A DNA stretch of 64,000 nucleotides from Microbacteriaceae bacterium (GTDB taxonomy: Bacteria; Actinomycetota; Actinomycetes; Actinomycetales; Microbacteriaceae): contig JACMNE010000056.1 in assembly GCA_014378715.1 (NCBI GenBank), positions 1 to 64,000 on the forward strand. The letters are read 5' to 3'. Made by a program: the position numbers and the translations under genes. The notes under the pieces were generated by a model. It worked only from the letters and a program-made list of their open reading frames with translations, made no database searches and was not told the DNA's origin. Within the stretch, counting starts at the first letter, position 1. Every line of letters begins with the position of its first letter. Shown here one piece after another: positions 51,772 to 58,964 of the stretch.

Positions 51772-52794
51772 CTACCGCGCCAGCCGCTCCACCACGGCGC
51801 CGAACAGCCTCGGCGCCGCCACCGCGAGCGGCACGATCCTGTCGCGCAGCGGCGAGCGCGCCGCCGCCACGAGCGCTGTTGTCAGCGACCGGGATTCGCG
51901 GGTGCGCCGACGCCACTCGCCCTCGTAGTCGCCCGGCCGTGAGCCGACCACGCAGTCGACGGCCGCCTCGGCTTGGGCGAGACCGACCCGGATGCCCTCG
52001 CCGGTGATCGCGTCCACGTATCCGGCCGCGTCGCCCACGAGCATGATCCGACCGGCCGTGCGCCGCGTGACCCGCTGGTGGAAGGGGCCAGCCCCGCGCA
52101 GGGTGCTCGCCGTCGCCGCGCCAGCGACGCGCGCCGCCAGCTCGGGGATCCGCGCCAGCTGCGCCTCGAACGAGATGCCGCGCTCCCCGAGCATCGCGAC
52201 GCCGACGGTGTCGACCGAGACCGGGGTCACATACGCCTCGACCTCCGGAGTCCAGTGCACCTCGATCAGGTCGCTCCACGGGGCGATCGCGTAGTGCCTG
52301 CGCACCCCGTAGCGCCGCGTCCCCGTCGTCGGGGCCGGGTCGAGCCCGGTCAGCCGCCGCACCACTGAGTGCAGCCCGTCGGCCCCGAGCAGGTACCGCG
52401 CTGTCACACCCCCCGCCGTCACGGCGGAGTCGGTCTGCTCGACCGTGTCGACGCGCCCTGTCACCCGCTCCACCCCGAGCTCGAGCGCCCGCTCCGCGAG
52501 CACCGCGCTCAGCTCCGTGCGCCGTACCCCCATCCCGTTGCCGGCGCGAAAGCGGTGGTCGACGCTGCGGGAGCCGTTCGAGTACCTGACCCCCCGAAGC
52601 GGCTGCCCTGCCGGGAACACCCCGAGACGGGCCAGCGCCGGAACGGCCCCCGGCATGAGTCCCTCGCCGCAGGCCTTGTCGATCGCGTCGCCGCCCCGCG
52701 GCTCGATCACCGCGACCGTGAGGCCTCTCAGCCGCGCGTCGATCGCCGCCGCGAGCCCGACCGGACCACCCCCGACGACCAGCAGGTCGCGCAT
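51772..52794 (-). CDS. FAD-dependent oxidoreductase of the geranylgeranyl-reductase/hydroxylase type
   Basis: A 340-residue flavoprotein with the N-terminal FAD motif LLVVGGGPVGLAAAIDARLRG, the GD motif IMLVGDAAGYVDAITGEGIR and the intermediate block KACGEGLMPGAVPALARLG. It resembles geranylgeranyl reductases and the aromatic hydroxylases found with type III polyketide synthases (SrsC-like). It overlaps the methyltransferase stop by one base (TGATG). In this setting it most likely hydroxylates or oxidises the polyketide ring; this rests on operon context. Confidence 0.82.
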   Translation of the reverse strand: MRDLLVVGGGPVGLAAAIDARLRGLTVAVIEPRGGDAIDKACGEGLMPGAVPALARLGVFPAGQPLRGVRYSNGSRSVDHRFRAGNGMGVRRTELSAVLAERALELGVERVTGRVDTVEQTDSAVTAGGVTARYLLGADGLHSVVRRLTGLDPAPTTGTRRYGVRRHYAIAPWSDLIEVHWTPEVEAYVTPVSVDTVGVAMLGERGISFEAQLARIPELAARVAGAATASTLRGAGPFHQRVTRRTAGRIMLVGDAAGYVDAITGEGIRVGLAQAEAAVDCVVGSRPGDYEGEWRRRTRESRSLTTALVAAARSPLRDRIVPLAVAAPRLFGAVVERLAR

Positions 52795-53330
52795 CAGGCC
52801 CGCGCGTCGAGGGCGGCGAGCGCCCGGTTCTCGGTGGGGATGCGGAAGCGCAAGAGCAGAATCAGGTTCAGCGCGGTGAACACGAGCGCCGTGATCCATG
52901 CCCCGTGCACGAGCGGGAGCGCGATGCCCTCGACCGCCACGACAATGTAGTTGGGGTGCCGCAGCCACGTGAAGCGGTACGGCCCGCGCGTGACCCTGCC
53001 GAGCCCTGGCACCACGATGACGCGTGTGTTCCACTGGTGTCCCAGCGAGGCGATGATCCAGTACCGGCCGGCCTGACAGGCGAGTACGACCACCAGCATC
53101 GGCCAGCCGATGGCGGGAGTGAACGGCCGGTCGAGGAGGACCACCTCGGCGATGCAGGCCAGCAGCAGCCCGGTGTGCAGGGCGACCATCGCTGGGAAGT
53201 GGCCCCGCCCGTGCTCGACGCCGCCGCGCTCGAACGCCCAGGCTGCGTTCCGCTGGGAGATCACGAGTTCGGCGATGCGCTCCGCCCCGGTGGCGAGCAC
53301 GAGCACGACGTAGACGATCACGACGGCCAC
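52794..53330 (-). CDS. Isoprenylcysteine carboxyl methyltransferase-like membrane methyltransferase
   Basis: A 178-residue membrane protein with four to five helices. The SAM-binding end of the ICMT family is visible as VTRGPYRFTWLRHPNYIVVA and the later RFRIPTENRAL. Family members next to type III polyketide synthases (BpsB of Bacillus, SrsB-type roles) O-methylate alkylpyrones or resorcinols. The start is GTG 53330; the first 13 bp overlap the PKS gene. It is co-transcribed with the flanking PKS and oxidoreductase genes. Confidence 0.85.
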   Translation of the reverse strand: MAVVIVYVVLVLATGAERIAELVISQRNAAWAFERGGVEHGRGHFPAMVALHTGLLLACIAEVVLLDRPFTPAIGWPMLVVVLACQAGRYWIIASLGHQWNTRVIVVPGLGRVTRGPYRFTWLRHPNYIVVAVEGIALPLVHGAWITALVFTALNLILLLRFRIPTENRALAALDARA

Positions 53331-54388
53331 CGCAGGAGCACGAGCTCGGCGGAGACACCGGGTCCGAGCGCGAAGAGGACCGTCAGATCATCCGCTTCAT
53401 GAACGGACTCGGTCATCGAATCGGCGAGGATGTGCAGAACGGATGCGGAGGACAGGTTGCCGACTGTGGCGAGGGAGCGCCAGCTGATGTCGAGGGCGCC
53501 GTCGGGCAGCTCGAGGCTCTCGGAGAACGCCTCGAGCACCCGGGGACCGCCCGGGTGGGCGACCCAGCGATCGATCTGGCCGATCTCGAGGTCGTTGTCG
53601 GCGAGGAACTGCTCGACATCGCCGCCGAAGTGACGCTCCACGACGTCGCCGACGCGGGCGGTGAGCACGATGCGGAATCCGGTCTCGCTGGCATTGAAGC
53701 CGATGACGTCCTCGGTGTCGGGGTAGAGCCTGCTGCGGGTGTCCACGACGTCGGGGCCGGTCACGATCATCCGCTTCGCCCGCTCGTCGCCGACCATGAT
53801 GACGGAGGCCGCGCCGTCGCCGAACAGGCCCGACGCGACGAGGTTCGCCATCGAGTCGTCGTCCCGCTGGAAGGTGAGGGAGCACAGCTCGACCGAGATG
53901 AGCGCCGCGACACCCTCGGGGTGCCCGGCGAGGTAGTCGGCAACCCTGGCGATGCCCGCGGCGCCGGCGACACAGCCCAGCCCGTACATCGGCACGCGTT
54001 TGACGTCGGAGCGGAGGCCGAGCCGGGCCACCAGGAGCGCGTCGATCGACGGGGCCGAGATGCCGGTCACCGAGGTGAACATGACGTAGTCGATGTCGCC
54101 GGGCTCGAGTCCCGAGCTGAGAAGTGCCGCCCGCAGCGACTCCTCGGCGAGGTCGGCGGCGACCTCAATGAACATGCCGTTCGACTGGGAGAAGGTCTGC
54201 GGGTCGAGGTACCCCTCGAGCGGCATCACGAGGTGGCGGGTGTCGACCCGGCTGGAGGCGTGCAGGCGGTCGAGGAGGGCGCGTTTGCCGGTGTTCGTCG
54301 TGATCAGCGGACCGATCGTCGCCGTGATCTCCGACTGCGGATACACGAAGGCCGGGAGCGCGGGGGCGACAGCGACGATTCGGGCCAT
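53318..54388 (-). CDS. Type III polyketide synthase
   Basis: A 356-residue chalcone-synthase-fold enzyme. The Cys-His-Asn triad is seen in MYGLGCVAGAAG (about C138), RWVAHPGGPRVLEAF (about H274) and ATVGNLSSASVLHIL (about N312); SDVKRVPMYG and GDGAASVIM are other family blocks. Such enzymes extend a fatty acyl-CoA with malonyl units into alkylresorcinols or alkylpyrones. ATG 54388 follows TAGCGT by five bases (leaderless). It leads a three-gene operon with a methyltransferase and a flavin oxidoreductase, the layout of phenolic-lipid clusters. The exact product is not predictable. Confidence 0.93.
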   Translation of the reverse strand: MARIVAVAPALPAFVYPQSEITATIGPLITTNTGKRALLDRLHASSRVDTRHLVMPLEGYLDPQTFSQSNGMFIEVAADLAEESLRAALLSSGLEPGDIDYVMFTSVTGISAPSIDALLVARLGLRSDVKRVPMYGLGCVAGAAGIARVADYLAGHPEGVAALISVELCSLTFQRDDDSMANLVASGLFGDGAASVIMVGDERAKRMIVTGPDVVDTRSRLYPDTEDVIGFNASETGFRIVLTARVGDVVERHFGGDVEQFLADNDLEIGQIDRWVAHPGGPRVLEAFSESLELPDGALDISWRSLATVGNLSSASVLHILADSMTESVHEADDLTVLFALGPGVSAELVLLRWPS

Positions 54389-54393
54389 GAGGG

Positions 54394-54399
54394 ACGCTA
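54394..54399 (-). promoter_or_regulatory. -10 box of the type III PKS operon
   Basis: On the minus strand TAGCGT is followed by five bases and ATG 54388, so the operon message probably begins at or next to the start codon. Confidence 0.5.
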
Positions 54400-54515
54400 A
54401 CACGCCCGATCGGGCTCGGACACAACATCCGCTCTCCCTGGGAGATGGTTGACTTGCCCGCCTGCCGGACCGAGCATATGCATCGGAGAACCCACCGCCA
54501 CGATCGGAGAACAGC

Positions 54516-54737
54516 ATGGGCGCCCTGGACGACATCACGAAGAAGGCCACCGATTTTTTGACGAGTGACAAGGGGCAGGAGGCGCTGAAGAGCCAGAAGG
54601 CAGAGGACATCAGCGACCGGCTGCTCGAGAGCGCCGCCGGGGCGGCGAACCGGGTGACCGGGGGCAGCCAGGCCGGCAGGATCGACGAGGCACGCGACGC
54701 GGCCGACCGCCGGATCGGCACCGACGACCCAGCCTGA
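54516..54737 (+). CDS. MT0933-like small protein (annotated antitoxin family)
   Basis: A 73-residue hydrophilic protein: MGALDDITKKATDFLTSDKG, then GQEALKSQKAEDISDRLLES and a Gly/Asp-rich end. It matches the MT0933/Rv0909 antitoxin-like family, which is predicted to be helical at the start and disordered at the end. No toxin gene is adjacent on either side, so its role as an antitoxin is doubtful here. Ribosome-binding GGAGAA (54504-54509) lies seven bases before ATG. Confidence 0.75.
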   Translation: MGALDDITKKATDFLTSDKGQEALKSQKAEDISDRLLESAAGAANRVTGGSQAGRIDEARDAADRRIGTDDPA

Positions 54738-54785
54738 GAGTTACCCGGCAACGGAATAGGCCGGGCCGGGGTGGGGTTGGCGGAA

Positions 54786-54806
54786 GGGTGCGCCGACTGC
54801 GCACCC
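54786..54806. terminator. Perfect hairpin between the MT0933-like and OYE genes
   Basis: GGGTGCGC (54786-54793) and GCGCACCC (54799-54806) form an 8-bp GC stem with a five-base loop (CGACT). There is no T-run. It may end the upstream transcript or act in the leader of the OYE gene, whose ribosome-binding site follows about 15 bases later. Confidence 0.5.
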
Positions 54807-54832
54807 CCATCGTCTCCCACGAAAGAAGCCCC

Positions 54833-55897
54833 GTGCAGCTCTTCACTCCCCTCCACCTCGGCGCCCTCCCCCTCCGCAACCGCGTGGTGATGGCCCCGCT
54901 CACCCGGGTGCGCTCCGGCGCTGACGGGGTGCCGAACGACCTGGTCGTCGAGTACTACGGCCAGCGCGCGAGCACCGGCATGATCACCTCCGAGGGCGCG
55001 TACACGAGCGCCGGGAGCCAGGCCTACCCCGGCCAGCCCGGGATCGTCACCGAGGAGCAGATCGCCGGCTGGCGCCGCGTCACTGACGCGGTCCACGCGC
55101 GCGGCGGACTCATCGTCATGCAGCTGATGCACGGCGGACGCGTCACCCACCCGTCGGTCAACGGCGGCAATCCCGTGATCGCGCCGAGCGCCATCGCGAT
55201 CGAGGGAGAGGTGCGCACCGCCGACGGCAAGGCGCCCTACCCCGTGCCGGTCGCCGCCGACGCCGCCTCGATCATCGCCGAGCACGTCACCGCCGCCCGC
55301 AACGCGATCGCCGCCGGCATGGACGGCGTCGAGATCCACTCGGCCAACGGCTACCTGCTGCACGAGTTCCTCGCGCCCAGCTCGAACCTCCGCGACGACG
55401 AGTTCGGCGGCACCCCACAGAAGCGCGCCCGCCTCGGCATCGAGGTCGCCACGGCCGTCGCGGCCGCGATCGGAGCCGACCGTGTCGGCATCCGCATCTC
55501 CCCGTCGCACAACATCCAGGACGTGCTCGAAATTGACGCCGCGGACACCCGCCTCACCTACGAGACCCTCCTCTCGGGGCTCGCCCCCCTCGGCCTCGCC
55601 TACCTCAGCGTGCTGCACAGCGACCCGGCCGGCGAGTTCGTCCAAGACCTGCGCGCCCACTTCGGCGGTCCGCTCGTCGCGAACAGCGGATTCGGTGTGA
55701 TCACCTCCCGCGAGGACGCCGCGGCCCTCATCGAGCACGGCAAGGCTGATGCCGTGGCCGTCGGCCGCATGCTCATCGCCAACCCCGACCTCGTGCGCCG
55801 CTGGGCCGAGGAGCGCGAGCTCAACGAGCCCGACGCGAGCACCTTCTACGGTCCCGACGCGCACGGCTACACCGACTACCCCGCGCTCGCCAGCTAG
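54833..55897 (+). CDS. Old Yellow Enzyme-type alkene reductase (NADPH:flavin)
   Basis: A 354-residue FMN protein. Blocks: LFTPLHLGALPLRNRVVMAP, LIVMQLMHGGRVTHPSVNGG, DGVEIHSANGYLLHEFLAPS and VAVGRMLIANPDLVRRWAE. Enzymes of this group reduce the C=C bond of enones and nitro-alkenes. The start is GTG 54833 because GAAAGAAG lies about seven bases upstream and the conserved LFTP strand follows at once. It ends 11 bp before the inverted-repeat element. Confidence 0.92.
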   Translation: MQLFTPLHLGALPLRNRVVMAPLTRVRSGADGVPNDLVVEYYGQRASTGMITSEGAYTSAGSQAYPGQPGIVTEEQIAGWRRVTDAVHARGGLIVMQLMHGGRVTHPSVNGGNPVIAPSAIAIEGEVRTADGKAPYPVPVAADAASIIAEHVTAARNAIAAGMDGVEIHSANGYLLHEFLAPSSNLRDDEFGGTPQKRARLGIEVATAVAAAIGADRVGIRISPSHNIQDVLEIDAADTRLTYETLLSGLAPLGLAYLSVLHSDPAGEFVQDLRAHFGGPLVANSGFGVITSREDAAALIEHGKADAVAVGRMLIANPDLVRRWAEERELNEPDASTFYGPDAHGYTDYPALAS

Positions 55898-55908
55898 CCC
55901 GCTTTTGG

Positions 55909-56127
55909 TCATTATTCAGGGGTTCGGCGTGCCCGGCCGTCTGCGGTCCCGCCATCATTCAGGAGTGAGCGACGCCGCTAAACGATATTGTGCGTCAGAT
56001 GAGTGGATATGACCGATTCTGTCGTCATATCACCGACGAACGCACGATTTCGGCGTGAGACTGCACCGCCACATCCGCTGGTCCTGAATGATGAACGGGG
56101 GCAACGGGCCGAACTCCTGAATGATGA
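55909..56127. repeat. 219-bp nested inverted-repeat element
   Basis: Outer ends 55909-55928 and 56108-56127 are inverted repeats matching 18 of 20 positions (TCATTATTCAGGGGTTCGGC against the complement of GCCGAACTCCTGAATGATGA). An inner pair carries the same core CATCATTCAGGA at 55953-55964 and inverted at 56083-56094. In the centre GATATGAC (56006-56013) and GTCATATC (56024-56031) form an 8-bp stem. No open frame of its own is seen. It resembles a MITE or a multi-site regulatory/recombination element. It lies at the end of a decayed hydrolase gene. I found no target-site duplication. Confidence 0.75.
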
Positions 56128-56154
56128 CGTGACCAGCGGATGTCGCGGCTGGGA

Positions 56155-56605
56155 TTGAGCGGATGAACTCCACTTGCAGGGCGTTGAACTCGTCGGGCCG
56201 GTCGCAGTTCAGGGTGTGGCCGGCCCCCTCGACGATGGCGCTGCGTCCGAGCGGGTTGGCCGCTGCCGGACGCCGCGTGCTCGCACGACCAGAGCTGGCT
56301 CTCCCGCCCGGCGACGAACAGGTCGGGCACCTCGACCCGGTCGATCACGTCGCGCCAGTCCTGAACGGCGTGGCCGTGCAGCAGGTGGATCGTCTCCGAC
56401 GCCGCGGGTCGCGCGTGCGGCCGATCCGCTCGACGAGCCGGAGTATTCCGGGCATCGACCCCTCCTGCGGGAGGCCGCGGCCGGTCGGCGGGATGCCCGC
56501 GGCCAAGAAGGCGTGCTCCCCCGACGCGTCGTAGCCGGAGAAGCCGAACCGCCAGTCGTCGGAGCAGTGGAGGGTGACACCGTCATTCGTGCTGTGGCTG
56601 GGCTT
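56155..56605 (-). pseudogene. Decayed alpha/beta hydrolase
   Basis: On the minus strand, pieces of one protein appear in different frames: VTLHCSDDWRFGFSGYDASG and LPQEGSMPGILRLVERIG; then, after a break near 56405, ETIHLLHGHAVQDWRDVIDR with VEVPDLFVAGRESQLWSCEH; then, after a break near 56245, NPLGRSAIVEGAGHTLNCDR with PDEFNALQVEFIRS. The GAGHTLNCDRPDEF end is the histidine region of alpha/beta hydrolases. The catalytic serine region is missing. The gene was probably co-directional with the oxidase at 56615, 12 bp away, and ends close to the inverted-repeat element. Confidence 0.8.
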
Positions 56606-56614
56606 GGGGACCCC

Positions 56615-58069
56615 CTAGGTGCGGGTGAGCGGGGCGGCCGGGAAGGCCTTGCCGGGATTGAGGGTGCCCGCGGGGTCGAGCGCCGCCTTGATCGAGCGAT
56701 GCAGGTCGACGACGCGCGGGCCGAGCTCGGTCGCAGCGCCCGGCAGCTTGAGCAGTCCGACGCCGTGCTCCCCTGAGACCGTGCCGCCGAGGGCCAGGCA
56801 GTTCGCGATGATCTCCTCGAAGGCGATCCTCGCCCGCTCCTTGGCCGCCGGGTCGTCCTCGGGCGCGATGATGAGCGGATGCAGGTTGCCGTCGCCCGCG
56901 TGGGCGATGTTGGCGATCACGACGTCGTGGGAAGCCGCGGACGCCTGGATCCGCGCCAGCATTTCGGGCACCTGCCCGCGGGGCACACAGATGTCCTCGG
57001 TGAGCACGGGCCCGAGCCGTTCAAGTGCGGGGTAGGCGAGGCGGCGGGTGAGGAACAACCGGTCCACATCGGCCTTCTCGGTGGCGCGCTCCACGCGCGA
57101 GCCGCCGGCCGCGGCGAAGATCGCGGCGATCTCGTCAGCCGACTCGTCGCCGGCCTCCCCACGCTCGTCGACCTTCGCGAGGAGGAGGGTGTTCACCTGC
57201 GCCGGGTCGACGCCGTCGGGCAGGCCGAGCCCCTGCCAGGCCTCCACCGCGGCGATACAGGTGCTGTCGATGAGCTCGAGCGCGGCCGGAACGATGCCCG
57301 CACGGGACACGGCCGCGACCGCGTCGCCCGCGGCCACAAGCGAGGGGAAGTAGCCGATGACGGCGCGCTCCTCCCGCCCGGCGAGCGGGAGCAGACGAAC
57401 AGTGACCTCGGTGATGATGCCGAGGGTGCCCTCCGAGCCGACCATGAGGCCGGTGAGGTCGTATCCGGTGACGCCTTTGGCTGTGCGGTGACCGAGCCGC
57501 ACCACGCTCGCGTCGGCGAGCACCACTGTCAGGCCCAGCACGTAGTCGCGTGTCACTCCGTACTTCACACAGCAGATGCCGCCTGCGTTGGTCGCCGCGT
57601 TGCCGCCGATGCTCGAGATGGCCGAGCTCGCGGGGTCGGGCGGGTACCAGAGCCCGCTCTTCGCGACCTCGGCCCGGAGGGTGTCGTTGATCACGCCGGC
57701 CTGGGCCACCGCAAGCCGCTCGTCCGTATCGACCTCGAGGATCGCCGACATCCGCTCGAGGGAGACGACGATGCAGTTCGCCACGCTGTTCGCTCCCCCC
57801 GAGAGGCCGGTGCCGGCTCCCCTCGGCACCACGCGGATGCCGCGGTCGGCGGCGAAGCGCACGGCCGTGACGACATCCCCGGTCGACTCGGCGAACACCA
57901 CGGCGATCGGCGGCTCGTACGCGGCCCACTCCGCGTCGTCGTGGCTGTGCGTGGCGAGGGTCGGCGCATCGGTGGCGGCCTGGCCCGCCGCGAAGAGGCG
58001 GGTCAGCGCGGACACGAGGTCGGTCGCGGACGGGTCGGTCGATCGCTCGGTCGAGACGGACGTTGTCAT
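56615..58069 (-). CDS. FAD-linked oxidase of the GlcD/D-lactate dehydrogenase type
   Basis: A 484-residue flavoprotein with the PCMH FAD-binding domain (VVPRGAGTGLSGGANSVANC; PDPASSAISSIGGNAATNAG; GLMVGSEGTLGIITEVTVRL) and the C-terminal FAD-oxidase domain (IANIAHAGDGNLHPLII; GTVSGEHGVGLLKLPG). It oxidises a 2-hydroxy acid such as glycolate or D-lactate; no GlcE/GlcF or iron-sulphur subunit is nearby, which favours the single-chain D-lactate dehydrogenase type. ATG 58069 has AGGAA upstream. It is divergent from the betaine transporter genes. Confidence 0.88.
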   Translation of the reverse strand: MTTSVSTERSTDPSATDLVSALTRLFAAGQAATDAPTLATHSHDDAEWAAYEPPIAVVFAESTGDVVTAVRFAADRGIRVVPRGAGTGLSGGANSVANCIVVSLERMSAILEVDTDERLAVAQAGVINDTLRAEVAKSGLWYPPDPASSAISSIGGNAATNAGGICCVKYGVTRDYVLGLTVVLADASVVRLGHRTAKGVTGYDLTGLMVGSEGTLGIITEVTVRLLPLAGREERAVIGYFPSLVAAGDAVAAVSRAGIVPAALELIDSTCIAAVEAWQGLGLPDGVDPAQVNTLLLAKVDERGEAGDESADEIAAIFAAAGGSRVERATEKADVDRLFLTRRLAYPALERLGPVLTEDICVPRGQVPEMLARIQASAASHDVVIANIAHAGDGNLHPLIIAPEDDPAAKERARIAFEEIIANCLALGGTVSGEHGVGLLKLPGAATELGPRVVDLHRSIKAALDPAGTLNPGKAFPAAPLTRT

Positions 58070-58162
58070 CGGATTCCTTCGCTGGAGACGGGCGACCGGC
58101 AGCAACCCGGTGTTCGACGGTACCCCGCTGGGAGGTCCTGACCAAGGCGACGCACAGGCTCG

Positions 58163-58203
58163 ATGTACCCCGTTGTGTGGCCCTTTTCGATGGCGGGGTA
58201 CAT
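58163..58203. promoter_or_regulatory. Perfect 10-bp inverted repeat in a divergent promoter region
   Basis: ATGTACCCCG (58163-58172) and CGGGGTACAT (58194-58203) are exact inverted repeats 21 bp apart, in the 253-bp spacer between the GlcD-type gene and the betaine ABC operon. TACAAT (58203-58208) overlaps the right arm and could be a -10 box; TAGGCT at 58249-58254 is another. The symmetry suggests an operator for a dimeric regulator controlling one or both sides. No regulator gene is adjacent. Confidence 0.6.
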
Positions 58204-58322
58204 ACAATGTCCATTAGCACAAATTGGCCATTCGGAGTGACCACTGTTTAGGCTTCTTGGCGGAGTTCTCTGCACCGGAAGCTTCTCCGGACCTGAGATT
58301 CAACCGAAAAGGGACATCACCA

Positions 58323-58964
58323 ATGTGGGAATTTCTCGTCAGCAGGTTCGACCAGATCTGGGTCGCCTCGCTGCAGCACTTCAGCCTGGTCGTCCAGTGC
58401 CTGGTCGTCGCCACGGTTCTCGCCGTGGCCATCGCCGCATTGGTCTACCGTAACCGGACCCTCACCTCGCTCGCCAGCGGCGTCTCGGCGATCGGGCTCA
58501 CCATCCCGTCCTTCGCCCTCGTCGGTCTGCTCATCGCGCCGGTCGGCTTCGGCGTGGCACCGGCCGTTGTGGTCGTCACCTTCTTCGCCCTCCTGCCCGT
58601 GCTGCGCAACGCGATCGTGGGTCTCGCCGGCATCGACCGGAACATCGTGGAGTCGGCGCCCGGAATCGGCATGAGCCGCTCCCGCACCTTTCTCCAGATC
58701 GAGCTGCCGCTGGCCTGGCCCGTCATCCTCGGCGGCGTGCGCATCTCGGCCCAGATGGTCATGGGCATCGCCGCCGTCGCCGCCTACGTGCTCGGCCCGG
58801 GCCTGGGTGGCTTCATCTTCTCCGGGCTCGCCAGACTCGGCGGGGCCAACTCGCTCGAATCCGTTCTCACCGGGGTCGTCGGCGTGATCATCCTCGCCCT
58901 CATCCTCGATCTCCTGCTCGTCGGCCTCGGCCGGCTCACCACACCGAGAGGCATCCGTGTCTGA
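58323..58964 (+). CDS. Glycine betaine/choline-type ABC permease (OpuB-like), first subunit
   Basis: A 213-residue membrane subunit with five to six helices. The block SAIGLTIPSFALVGLLIAPV and the EAA-like loop IVESAPGIGMSRSRTFLQIE place it with the OpuBB/OpuBD/YehW permeases for quaternary ammonium compounds. GGGA lies ten bases before ATG 58323. Its end overlaps the ATPase start by eight bases. First gene of a four-gene importer. Confidence 0.9.
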   Translation: MWEFLVSRFDQIWVASLQHFSLVVQCLVVATVLAVAIAALVYRNRTLTSLASGVSAIGLTIPSFALVGLLIAPVGFGVAPAVVVVTFFALLPVLRNAIVGLAGIDRNIVESAPGIGMSRSRTFLQIELPLAWPVILGGVRISAQMVMGIAAVAAYVLGPGLGGFIFSGLARLGGANSLESVLTGVVGVIILALILDLLLVGLGRLTTPRGIRV

